Shown here: in pieces, positions 17,312 through 24,710 of the stretch | How the letters are laid out: each line of letters starts with the position of its first letter | Position numbering within the stretch: the stretch's first letter is position 1 | Origin: Pseudomonas sp. Leaf48 | GTDB lineage: Bacteria > Pseudomonadota > Gammaproteobacteria > Pseudomonadales > Pseudomonadaceae | DNA length: 64,000 nucleotides | NCBI RefSeq assembly: GCF_001421885.1 | Contig: NZ_LMLH01000028.1 | Coordinates: 209,757 to 273,756 of the forward strand | Direction of reading: 5' to 3' | Program-made: the position numbers and the translations under genes | The notes under the pieces: model-generated | Seen by the model: only the letters and a program-made list of their open reading frames with translations | What the model was told of the DNA's origin: nothing | The model's database searches: none

Positions 17312-17412
17312 TGTAGGAGCGAGCATGCTCGCGATGGTCGCCAACGATAACGCTGGGTAGCTGATACCCTGCGGCGCTCTCGGGCTCATCGCGAGCAGGC
17401 TCGCTTCTACAC
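17312..17412. repeat. REP/BIME-type palindrome
   Basis: The arm TGTAGGAGCGAGCATGCTCG and a near-complementary arm with GCGAGCAGGCTCGCTTCTAC enclose an interior of about 50 bases. The element lies in the divergent gap between the YgfB-like gene and the zapB-like gene, so the promoters of both must be outside or beside it. Confidence 0.85.
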
Positions 17413-17440
17413 AGTCCAACCCCATCAGACAGTGAAGACA

Positions 17441-17650
17441 ATGGAAGACACCGACCTGCAAGCGCTGATGGCCAGACTCGAACTGCTGATTACCCGAGTC
17501 GAGCAACTTAAGAGTCAAAACGCACTCTTACTAGCTCAGGAAAAGACCTGGCGCGAGGAACGCGCGCACCTCATTGAAAAAAACGAAATCGCCCGGCGTA
17601 AGGTCGAATCGATGATTTCGCGCCTCAAGGCCCTGGAGCAAGACTCATGA
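17441..17650 (+). CDS. TIGR02449-type small coiled-coil protein (ZapB-like)
   Basis: A 69-residue, almost entirely helical protein with a leucine heptad pattern (LQALMARLELLITRVEQL, then RRKVESMISRLKALEQ). It resembles the TIGR02449 family, small coiled-coil proteins encoded next to zapA. The ATG at 17441 is preferred; an in-frame GTG at 17432 would add three residues. Its stop overlaps the zapA start by 4 bases (ATGA). A role with ZapA in divisome assembly is inferred from context. Confidence 0.8.
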   Translation: MEDTDLQALMARLELLITRVEQLKSQNALLLAQEKTWREERAHLIEKNEIARRKVESMISRLKALEQDS

Positions 17651-17964
17651 GTTCAAGCAATAGCGTCACCGTGCAGATCCTCGACAAAGAGTATTCGATC
17701 ATCTGCCCCCAGGAAGAACGCAGCAACCTGGTCAGCGCCGCCCGTTACCTGGACGGCAAGATGCGTGAAATCCGCAGCAGCGGCAAAGTCATCGGCGCCG
17801 ACCGCATCGCCGTGATGGCCGCGCTGAACATCACCCATGACCTGCTGCACAAGGAAGAACGCCCGGACATCCAGGCCAGCGGCTCGACCCGCGAGCAGGT
17901 TCGCGACCTGCTCGATCGCGTCGATCTGGTGCTCGCTACCGATCCGGACGTCACCAAAGGCTGA
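17647..17964 (+). CDS. zapA: cell division protein ZapA
   Basis: A 105-residue ZapA. The N-terminal alpha/beta part (VTVQILDKEYSIICPQEERS) and the following helix with the conserved ARYLDGKMREIR segment are typical. The C-terminal half forms the coiled-coil tetramerisation helix. ZapA bundles FtsZ filaments at midcell. It is translationally coupled to the upstream coiled-coil gene and lies directly before the 6S RNA gene, an arrangement conserved in gamma-proteobacteria. Confidence 0.93.
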   Translation: MSSSNSVTVQILDKEYSIICPQEERSNLVSAARYLDGKMREIRSSGKVIGADRIAVMAALNITHDLLHKEERPDIQASGSTREQVRDLLDRVDLVLATDPDVTKG

Positions 17965-17983
17965 TTCACGTTGCCGCTTGAGG

Positions 17984-17989
17984 TATACT
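17984..17989 (+). promoter_or_regulatory. ssrS: -10 box of the 6S RNA promoter
   Basis: TATACT matches the sigma-70 -10 consensus at five of six positions and lies about 7 bases before the predicted 6S RNA 5' end. No good -35 is visible at 16-18 bases upstream. Confidence 0.5.
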
Positions 17990-17995
17990 CGCATC

Positions 17996-18178
17996 ACTCC
18001 CTGGGGTGCTTGCCAGTTGACCACGTCCCTGAGCCGATTCGCACTACCCTGGAGGCTGCACGTTGGGCTGGTGTGCATGTCCGCTAGACGGAAAGCCTTA
18101 AAGCCTACTGCATCTTCCACCTTGAACTTTCGGGTTCAAGGGCTAAGTCAGCAGCGGTTCATCCGGGGAGCCTGATTC
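17996..18178 (+). ncRNA. ssrS: 6S RNA
   Basis: The stretch between zapA and the 5-formyl-THF cyclo-ligase gene has the recognisable Pseudomonas 6S sequence. Landmarks are GTGTGCATGTCCGC, GACGGAAAGCCTTAAAG, the hairpin CTTGAACTTTCGGGTTCAAG and GGCTAAGTCAGCAGCGG. The 5' part (CACTCCCTGGGGTG) pairs with the 3' part (CCGGGGAG) to make the closing stem. 6S RNA mimics an open promoter and sequesters sigma-70 RNA polymerase in stationary phase. Ends are estimated from the -10 box and closing stem and may be off by several bases. Confidence 0.9.
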
Positions 18179-18182
18179 CAGT

Positions 18183-18215
18183 CCGATGCCGGTTTAAATA
18201 CCGGCATCGGCTTTT
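18183..18215 (+). terminator. Rho-independent terminator after 6S RNA
   Basis: An 11-base perfect stem (CCGATGCCGGT / ACCGGCATCGG) with a six-base loop TTAAAT is followed by CTTTTC. It lies just past the 6S RNA and ahead of the downstream coding gene; read-through would cotranscribe the two. Confidence 0.8.
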
Positions 18216-18259
18216 CTACGGATACGCTTTATGTATTCGTCCTGTCGAAGCCTGAATCC

Positions 18260-18865
18260 ATGACCGAACCTGCGCTGCTGCCCCGCCCGCAACTTCGACG
18301 CATGCTGCGCAAGGCCCGCCGCGCACTGACGCCCAATCAGCAGCGCCAGGCCGCCCGCGGGCTGTACAAACAACTGGCCCAGCAGCCATTGTTCCGCCGC
18401 GCAAGACACATCTCGCTTTACCTGCCCACCGATGGTGAGATCGATCCGCAGCTGCTGTTGCGTGCCGCGCAGCGCAGGGGCAAGGCGACCTATCTGCCGG
18501 TACTGAGTGCCTGGCCGCGCACCAAAATGGTGTTCCAGCGCGTCCGACCGGGGGAAAAGCTCAAGCCCAACCGCTTCCGCATTCTCGAACCGCGGGCCAA
18601 CATTGGCCGGCAGCGCAAGGTCTGGGCGCTGGATCTGGTATTGCTGCCGCTTGTAGGGTTTGACGATGTCGGCGGACGCCTGGGGATGGGCGGCGGGTTC
18701 TACGATCGAAGCCTGGCCTACCTGGCGCGTCGCAATGATTGGCGCAAGCCGACGTTGTTGGGGCTGGCCCATGAATGCCAGAAAGTGGAGCGATTGGCTC
18801 AGGCGAGCTGGGATGTGCCGTTGCAAGGAACGGTGACAGACAAGGCGTGGTATTACGCAGGCTAG
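18260..18865 (+). CDS. 5-formyltetrahydrofolate cyclo-ligase
   Basis: A 201-residue enzyme that uses ATP to convert 5-formyl-THF to 5,10-methenyl-THF. The N-terminal basic helix (RRMLRKARRALTPNQQRQAARG) and the C-terminal signature GGRLGMGGGFYDRSLA near residues 138-153 (nucleotide and folate site) are both present. It follows 6S RNA, as ygfA does in E. coli, and links folate recycling to the nearby glycine cleavage genes only by theme. Confidence 0.93.
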   Translation: MTEPALLPRPQLRRMLRKARRALTPNQQRQAARGLYKQLAQQPLFRRARHISLYLPTDGEIDPQLLLRAAQRRGKATYLPVLSAWPRTKMVFQRVRPGEKLKPNRFRILEPRANIGRQRKVWALDLVLLPLVGFDDVGGRLGMGGGFYDRSLAYLARRNDWRKPTLLGLAHECQKVERLAQASWDVPLQGTVTDKAWYYAG

Positions 18866-18900
18866 GCACCACTTCGATCAGTGGCGCCGTGGCAACAGGA

Positions 18901-19056
18901 TCAGCGCTTGAAAGCTGTCGACTGTTGTTGCAGCTGTGCAAGCTCGACCGGTGCGTCGGTCTTGTTGGCCCACAGACTTTGGGCATAGCCGGTGGTCACG
19001 ACACCCAGGCCAAACAAAATGACCAAAATCCATAGTAAATCCGGTTTGCGTTTCAT
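18901..19056 (-). CDS. small single-pass membrane protein, 51 residues
   Basis: A short frame reading MKRKPDLLWILVILFGLGVV and onward. A basic N-terminus precedes one hydrophobic helix (LLWILVILFGLGVVTTGYA, residues 7-25), then a polar tail with SLWANKTDAPVELAQLQQQ and the end FKR. The helix could be a membrane anchor or an uncleaved signal. It is convergent with the cyclo-ligase gene, 35 bases away. A homologous short protein is, from memory, annotated at the equivalent position in P. aeruginosa (near PA5229), which supports it as a real gene. Function unknown. Confidence 0.7.
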   Translation of the reverse strand: MKRKPDLLWILVILFGLGVVTTGYAQSLWANKTDAPVELAQLQQQSTAFKR

Positions 19057-19252
19057 CGATTGCCCCCCAAAGGCATATCAACACGATGACAGCAGCGGTT
19101 TCCGTTTGTAGGCCGTGCAGCAGCGTCAAGCTTTAAAGGCCGGCATTTTGCGACAACGTGATCCAGCACGCAAATGCTGGCGTCAACCGACCGTCGGTTT
19201 GTCATAAAATTGCCGGACAACCTGCCCAATCACCCCGCAAGGAGCAAAAGAC

Positions 19253-19705
19253 ATGGCCTATTGGCTGATGAAATCCGAGCCTGACGAACTCTCGATCAAA
19301 GGTCTGGAGACGCTCGGGAAGGCGCGCTGGGACGGCGTCCGCAACTACCAGGCGCGTAATTTCCTGCGGGCCATGGCGGTGGGAGATGAGTTTTTCTTTT
19401 ACCACTCCAGCTGCCCGGAACCGGGCATTGCCGGGATCGGCAAGATTATTGAAGCCGCGTATCCGGACCCAACGGCGCTGGAGCCGCAGAGCCATTACTA
19501 CGACCCGAAGGCCACACCTGAGAAGAACGCCTGGAGCGCGATAGATGTTGCGCATGTGGAGACTTTCCCCCGGGTGCTGAAACTCGACTATCTGAAACAA
19601 CAGACGGCACTGGCTGAGATGCCGCTGGTGCAGAAAGGCACGCGGCTGTCGGTGATGCCGGTGACTGCGGAACAATGGGCTGCGGTGATTGCGCTCAAAC
19701 CGTAG
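19253..19705 (+). CDS. EVE domain protein
   Basis: A 150-residue protein consisting of one EVE domain, a PUA-like fold. The family opening AYWLMKSEPDELSIKGLE and the motifs WDGVRNYQARNFLR and FFYHSSCPEPGIAGIGKI are all present. EVE/THYN1-type proteins bind modified bases in nucleic acids, and some serve in modification-dependent restriction, but this standalone form has no assigned role. AAGGAG lies upstream. Nearest neighbours are the 51-residue membrane protein and a palindromic repeat. Confidence 0.92.
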   Translation: MAYWLMKSEPDELSIKGLETLGKARWDGVRNYQARNFLRAMAVGDEFFFYHSSCPEPGIAGIGKIIEAAYPDPTALEPQSHYYDPKATPEKNAWSAIDVAHVETFPRVLKLDYLKQQTALAEMPLVQKGTRLSVMPVTAEQWAAVIALKP

Positions 19706-19725
19706 GACTTTCGCCTGTCTGTACC

Positions 19726-19827
19726 GGCCTCTTCGCGAGCAAGCCCGCTCCCACAGGTTTCTGCGCCGAAAACTCGGTTGTGCCCGACACAAAACACTGT
19801 GGGAGCGGGCTTGCTCGCGAAGAGGCC
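19726..19827. repeat. REP/BIME-type palindrome with perfect 31-base arms
   Basis: The arms 19726-19756 and 19797-19827 are exact inverted copies (core CGCGAGCAAGCCCGCTCCCA). The 40-base interior shows no gene. It sits between the convergent EVE and FliL-like genes. A related CGGGCAAGCCCGCTCCCAC unit follows argH near 58980. Confidence 0.92.
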
Positions 19828-19846
19828 CGACTGGACAGCAAAAGAC

Positions 19847-20254
19847 TTATTGGATGATCAGGTTGTTGAACAACAAATCCTCAACCACCGGCTTGCCGGT
19901 TTCGTCGCTCATCACCTGCTGAGTCTGCTTCAAGGCTTCCTGACGCAGCTTCTCCTTGGCTTCAACGTTGTTCATGGTCTCGCTGGTCTGCTGGGCAAAC
20001 AGCGCCACCAGTTGGTTACGGATCAAGGGTTCGTTGGCCTTCACTGCTTTGGTGGCCTCGTCGCCGGTCACCCGCAACGCCACATCGGCCTTGTAGACCT
20101 TGAGCTTCGGCGTGCCGTCCAGCCCGTAGTTACCCACGAACGGTGGGCTCAGGGTGATGTAATTGACCTTCGGAGCTTCACCCTCTTTGGCTTCTTCGGC
20201 CAACGCTGCCAGAGGCAACAACAGGGCAGCCAACAACATGATCCACGCTTTCAC
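19847..20254 (-). CDS. FliL-like exported protein
   Basis: A 135-residue protein with an N-terminal hydrophobic segment (KAWIMLLAALLLPLAALAEE) that reads as a cleavable signal peptide. The FliL-like periplasmic domain follows (YITLSPPFVGNYGL, then LKVYKADVALRV, and paired helices to the end VEDLLFNNLIIQ). The start is GTG at 20254, six bases after AGGAGC. FliL proteins stabilise the flagellar stator, but no flagellar gene is nearby and the usual retained membrane helix is replaced by a signal peptide. The role is therefore uncertain. Confidence 0.78.
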   Translation of the reverse strand: MKAWIMLLAALLLPLAALAEEAKEGEAPKVNYITLSPPFVGNYGLDGTPKLKVYKADVALRVTGDEATKAVKANEPLIRNQLVALFAQQTSETMNNVEAKEKLRQEALKQTQQVMSDETGKPVVEDLLFNNLIIQ

Positions 20255-20404
20255 AATTCGCTCCTTATCCGGTTTGCGGCCTAGCATAACGACCCGCCAC
20301 GCCAGCACAAGCTTATGGCTGACTATCAGGGGCGGGCATGCTCGTTGACCCGTTGACTCACACACCTACACTTATCGGCCATCACTCCAAAAGGAATAGC
20401 CCTG

Positions 20405-21382
20405 ATGAAAGCCGTGCTGTGCAAAGCCTTCGGTCCTGCCGAATCGCTGGTGCTGGAAGACGTCGCCAGTCCTGTCGCAAAGAAGAACGAAATCCTGCTG
20501 GACGTGCACGCCGCCGGGGTGAATTTCCCCGACACGCTGATCATCGAGGGTAAGTACCAGTTCAAACCGCCCTTCCCGTTTTCCCCGGGCGGCGAAGCGG
20601 CCGGGGTAGTCAGCGCCGTGGGCGAAAAAGTCAGCCATCTGAAAGTCGGCGACCGGGTCATGGCCCTGACCGGCTGGGGCAGCTTTGCCGAGCAGGTCGC
20701 AGTACCAGGTTACAACGTGCTGCCGATCCCGCCGTCCATGGACTTCAACACCGCCGCCGCGTTCAGCATGACCTATGGCACCTCGATGCACGCCCTTAAA
20801 CAGCGTGGCAACCTGCAACCGGGCGAAACCCTGTTGGTGCTCGGCGCTTCCGGCGGAGTCGGCCTGGCGGCCGTGGAAATCGGCAAAGCCATGGGCGCCC
20901 GGGTGATCGCCGCCGCCAGTAGTGCTGAAAAACTCGCTGTGGCCAAGGCTGCAGGTGCCGACGAACTGATCAACTACAGCGAAACCAGCCTCAAGGACGA
21001 AATCAAACGCCTGACCGATGGCCAGGGCGCCGATGTGATCTACGACCCGGTCGGCGGCGACCTGTTCGACCAGGCCATCCGCGCCATCGCCTGGAACGGC
21101 CGCCTGCTGGTGGTCGGCTTCGCCAGCGGACGCATCCCCGAATTGCCGGTGAACCTGGCCCTGCTCAAAGGCGCCGCGGTGCTCGGCGTATTCTGGGGCT
21201 CGTTTGCCCAACGCCAGCCGCAGGACAATGCAGCGAATTTCCAGCAACTGTTTGGATGGTTCGCTGAAGGTAAATTGAAACCGCTGGTGTCGCAGGTTTA
21301 CCCGCTGAGCAATGCGGCGCAAGCCATTAACGATCTTGGGCAGCGCAAGGCGGTTGGCAAGGTTGTGGTGCAAATAAGATAA
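20405..21382 (+). CDS. NADPH:quinone oxidoreductase-type medium-chain reductase
   Basis: A 325-residue zinc-free MDR reductase related to Qor. The GroES-like N-terminus contains VHAAGVNFPDTLIIEG (residues 34-49). The NADPH-binding Rossmann motif is VLGASGGVGLAAVEIGKAMG near residues 145-164. The substrate could be a quinone or an enoyl compound; the family does not settle this. A gene of the same type is, from memory, at PA5234. It is the last conserved gene before the pyocin island. Confidence 0.9.
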   Translation: MKAVLCKAFGPAESLVLEDVASPVAKKNEILLDVHAAGVNFPDTLIIEGKYQFKPPFPFSPGGEAAGVVSAVGEKVSHLKVGDRVMALTGWGSFAEQVAVPGYNVLPIPPSMDFNTAAAFSMTYGTSMHALKQRGNLQPGETLLVLGASGGVGLAAVEIGKAMGARVIAAASSAEKLAVAKAAGADELINYSETSLKDEIKRLTDGQGADVIYDPVGGDLFDQAIRAIAWNGRLLVVGFASGRIPELPVNLALLKGAAVLGVFWGSFAQRQPQDNAANFQQLFGWFAEGKLKPLVSQVYPLSNAAQAINDLGQRKAVGKVVVQIR

Positions 21383-21390
21383 CTCAGGAA

Positions 21391-21418
21391 GTCTGAGCCG
21401 AACTGGTGCGGCTCAGAC
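21391..21418 (+). terminator. hairpin after the oxidoreductase gene
   Basis: A perfect 10-base stem GTCTGAGCCG / CGGCTCAGAC with an 8-base loop lies 8 bases after the stop codon. There is no T-run behind it, so its efficiency as a terminator is uncertain. It marks the left edge of the AT-rich island. Confidence 0.45.
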
Positions 21419-21580
21419 ACCTTCGCTAAAACTGAGGCTGACGATCTACTGACCAGCAGCTTGTTGCGCAAATAAAACCTGTAACATAATTAAGTTTACT
21501 TCCTTAAAAACGATAAATATGTAACACAGTAGACGACACCCTAGAGATCACTCTGTCCCATACAGACAAGGAGTGACTGT

Positions 21581-24157
21581 ATGGATAACGGATCAGTAAA
21601 CATAGTTCATGGAAACATTGCACACACCACCCAAAGTAATGGCTTCTTCACCATAGGCGGAGGCGGAGGTTTTTTGGGTAGTGGAAGTGCCGGGCGCCGC
21701 AGACGAGCAAAGCGAATTAGGGCCTTGGAGCAGCAGCGGCGTGAAGCTGCCGTCGCCGTTCACCAACAAACAATTGCAACACAAACCCTTCAATATGAAT
21801 CCTTTCGCAACGCACTTGATGCTGAACACTTATCTCGTCGCACCGTTCTGGACCAAGTGATTCAAGCCGAGTTAAACAATATACATCCCTTAGTCAGGGT
21901 TGATCGCGAGGCACCCGGCAGTTTTGCCATACTTAAAGACAAAGCAAGTGTTGATCACTTGTTGACCGTGAAAAAAAACGAACTTCAAGCACAAACTGCC
22001 AGAGCCAATGAATTCTTTGGTGACTCAGCGCTGAACAAAACGACCCAGGATTACCTGAATAGACTTCAAGAACTTGGTAGCACAGCAAATGCTCACCAGT
22101 CCTGGGCTTCCTCATACGACGCCGCACAAGCAGCACAGACGCTCACTGAAGTAATCCGCAGATTGTCCGACCAATCGTATGCACTTTCTGTTAAGAACAG
22201 CCAATTCGTAGACGAATGGCGTGCGCGCCAGGAACAGTGGGAGCGAGAAAACCGAAAACAAAGAGAGTTAATAAAGGCTCAAAAAGCCGACGTAAAAGCG
22301 TTTCGAAAGCACAACGAACAGCGACGCCTGCAAGCTATAAGAACAACCAATACCGTAAGTGCCCCCGCAGCGCTTGCGGCATCACGACCTCTATTAATGA
22401 CTACCTCGGCTCTTTTGAGCCCAACGTTTCTCGAAGCGGCGCTGGACGTTGCCCTCGGCGATGCCATGGCAGAGTTGCTCAGGATTGCGAGGCTCAGAAC
22501 AGGGCAAATAGCGGGCACCTTCATTACTGCAATGACTTACTCCCCTGTACTGGGCGACGCTCAGTTGACCGCGGCTCAGCGGGATCTTGCGATCAAAGCC
22601 CTGAGCGTTCCAGCAGAAATGATGGAATTGCCGGCTCACCTGGACTTGCGCAAAGTCGCCGATGAAAGCGGTACAGTGGATCTCGATTATCGAATCCGCG
22701 TCGAAACCCAAGCAGCGGAAACGAAAGTTCTCGTTGCGAAAACCGATGGAAACATTGTGCCCAATGCGGTCAAGGTCGTTGCCGGCCTACTCGACCCGCT
22801 GACAAACAGTATTCAGATCATCGGCGAAGGTTTTTCCCCGATCACTTTGCGGCTCACTGGAACTGCACAAGAAACACCAGTCAGCGCACCACCCGCGGGC
22901 TATTCAGGACTGGTCATGGCTTCTGGTCAGCCACCTGTGGAGACCATTCCGACTGGAGCAGACACGCGCTTCAATGACCGCCTGATAGTGTTTCCCCAAC
23001 ATTTGGGGCTGCCCCCCCTCTACGTTGCCTTCAATACACCATGGGGCCATCCCGAAGTGGCGAGCGGTAGTGGTCAGCCGACGACAGATGATCTGCGCGG
23101 ATTGACTCAACAAAGCACTGCAGCCGCCATTCCAGCGCAATTGGCAGACCAGTTACGAGGGCTGCAATTCTCATCTGCTGACGAATTTAAAAAAGATTTC
23201 TGGAAAACGACGGCGAAAGATACCGACCTGAGCCGAACGCTCTACGACCTCAATGCTAACAGAATGGAAAAAGGGTATGCCCCGATCGCCAAAAAGAGCG
23301 ATTGGGTGGCCGATTCCAGAAAATTTGATCTGCGCTATCTCGAACTACCAACAGCGGCTAGAGACACATATAACTTCGATGAAATGGGGATAGTTACCCC
23401 AAAAGGGCTGCCTGGTACAACCGACGTCGCTTCTTTTGATTCGACCTGGTCGCTTCCTGGGAGCCCGGTAACCAAAGCGTTTGATGCAGCACGACAGGTG
23501 TTCAGTGCAAACGCAGCAGGCACGGTTTCAAATCCACCAAACTGGACGCCACTCACCCCCCCTGGCACCGAGCTCCTCGGCCCGACGTCTCTGCCGGGGG
23601 CGCCTGCACGCATTCCAGCTTATCCCGGAGAAACGGCCACACCCCTGCCCCCACAGAATGAAACATTTCCCGCTATTGACGTAGCTGAAGCCGCCACCGG
23701 TATTCTCTGGTTGCCGACGGATCCTGGGTTGCCGCCGCAGTACGTCCTGTACATCGAGATACCGGTAAGACCGCTGGAGGTGGGTACCTATGATGATTTG
23801 AGTAGGCGTAGCATCAAAGATGGATTGGATATAGACCATATTTCTTCCAGGAAAGCCCTTGAGAGATACATTTTGAGCTCATTCCCGGACACAGACCCCC
23901 GCGAATTGAGAGACTATCTCCACAGGGCACCAAGTATTGCAATTCCTTCCCATATCCATCAAAAATTTAGCGAAACATATGGGGGGCGAAATAGTAGTTC
24001 CAAGCAAGCGGAAGACGCAGCCAATCTTCGCATCGCTGTAGATAAAAATGTTGACGCGATCAAGCAGGGACTGCTCGAACACGAATTTAGCGAGATCGAC
24101 ATCGAGTCGGCCCGCGCGCAATTGCATGAGCTCCATATGGAACAAGGGTGGTATTAA
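21581..24157 (+). CDS. S-type pyocin-like bacteriocin with decayed HNH domain and a second C-terminal toxin module
   Basis: An 858-residue protein. Residues 1-45 are Gly-rich (IGGGGGFLGSGSAG), and about 45-260 form a long charged coiled coil. A Pyocin_S-type translocation domain spans about 265-500. Residues 530-612 align by eye with the pyocin S2/colicin DNase HNH fold (DEFKKDFWKTTAKDTDLSRT, KKGYAP-like segment, YNFDEMGIVTPKG). However, the catalytic HH is RY and the terminal H-x3-H is gone, so this domain should be dead. A new module ends the protein: D752-H753, H791, H793 and SETYGGRN (797-804) suggest another metal-dependent nuclease. The motif FPxxxGLPPLYV precedes the first module and recurs as LPTDPGLPPQYV near 710 before the second. 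The start has AAGGAG; the stop overlaps the next gene. Confidence 0.85.
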   Translation: MDNGSVNIVHGNIAHTTQSNGFFTIGGGGGFLGSGSAGRRRRAKRIRALEQQRREAAVAVHQQTIATQTLQYESFRNALDAEHLSRRTVLDQVIQAELNNIHPLVRVDREAPGSFAILKDKASVDHLLTVKKNELQAQTARANEFFGDSALNKTTQDYLNRLQELGSTANAHQSWASSYDAAQAAQTLTEVIRRLSDQSYALSVKNSQFVDEWRARQEQWERENRKQRELIKAQKADVKAFRKHNEQRRLQAIRTTNTVSAPAALAASRPLLMTTSALLSPTFLEAALDVALGDAMAELLRIARLRTGQIAGTFITAMTYSPVLGDAQLTAAQRDLAIKALSVPAEMMELPAHLDLRKVADESGTVDLDYRIRVETQAAETKVLVAKTDGNIVPNAVKVVAGLLDPLTNSIQIIGEGFSPITLRLTGTAQETPVSAPPAGYSGLVMASGQPPVETIPTGADTRFNDRLIVFPQHLGLPPLYVAFNTPWGHPEVASGSGQPTTDDLRGLTQQSTAAAIPAQLADQLRGLQFSSADEFKKDFWKTTAKDTDLSRTLYDLNANRMEKGYAPIAKKSDWVADSRKFDLRYLELPTAARDTYNFDEMGIVTPKGLPGTTDVASFDSTWSLPGSPVTKAFDAARQVFSANAAGTVSNPPNWTPLTPPGTELLGPTSLPGAPARIPAYPGETATPLPPQNETFPAIDVAEAATGILWLPTDPGLPPQYVLYIEIPVRPLEVGTYDDLSRRSIKDGLDIDHISSRKALERYILSSFPDTDPRELRDYLHRAPSIAIPSHIHQKFSETYGGRNSSSKQAEDAANLRIAVDKNVDAIKQGLLEHEFSEIDIESARAQLHELHMEQGWY

Positions 24158-24633
24158 TGAGCAATTCAAAAATTGAAATCTGGATAGAAAACCTTGGCCA
24201 ACGCCATGATGCATTAATCGCTCGCGAGATAATTCAAAACCAGCCGTTGATAGAGTTGTATCCCGGAAGGGATCTACTCTACCTAGAGCCGGAGACAGGT
24301 ATAAGCTTGAGTTTTCTGGGGAAGACAAAGCGTTTCGAAGCACTATTCGTTACACTATTGAAATCCACGCCATCAACTACTGAATACAAAGGTGAACTGC
24401 CAGAACCGTATTCAGCAGGAATGAATCAATCCGATGTGCACACTATCCTTGGCATGCCATTTGAAGCCAAAGGACCAATTAAAATGCCACAACCCATGGG
24501 CCAAACAGGGGGTTGGGAAGCGTACCGCCTCGATCCTGAAAAACACCCAAATGTGAAGGTCGTTTTTCAGTACACCGCCACCATGCAGGTAAAAACGCTG
24601 GTCTTTACCCTAATCGACAAAGATCACGACTAA
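24157..24633 (+). CDS. probable cognate immunity protein of the pyocin-like toxin
   Basis: A 158-residue soluble acidic protein whose ATG overlaps the toxin stop (TAATG), the tight coupling expected of toxin-immunity pairs. It has no signal peptide or membrane helix. The C-terminal half has GMNQSDVHTILGMPFEAKGP, similar to what I recall of DUF6392-type proteins encoded next to S-type pyocins; the name is from memory and unverified. It should bind and neutralise the C-terminal toxin module in the producing cell. Base composition is AT-rich like the toxin. Confidence 0.65.
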   Translation: MSNSKIEIWIENLGQRHDALIAREIIQNQPLIELYPGRDLLYLEPETGISLSFLGKTKRFEALFVTLLKSTPSTTEYKGELPEPYSAGMNQSDVHTILGMPFEAKGPIKMPQPMGQTGGWEAYRLDPEKHPNVKVVFQYTATMQVKTLVFTLIDKDHD

Positions 24634-24710
24634 CAAAATAACCTTGCCCATTCCAGCGTGGGCAAGGCAGTGATCTACGACGTCGAAGTATCAATATGGA
24701 AGTCAAATAA

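Noticed and set aside
21540..21575. LexA (SOS) box upstream of the pyocin-like gene
   Set aside because: CTGTCCCATACAG has CTGT and ACAG half-sites but only 5 bases between them, where LexA needs 8. No PrtN-type repeated box was found either, so regulation is left open.
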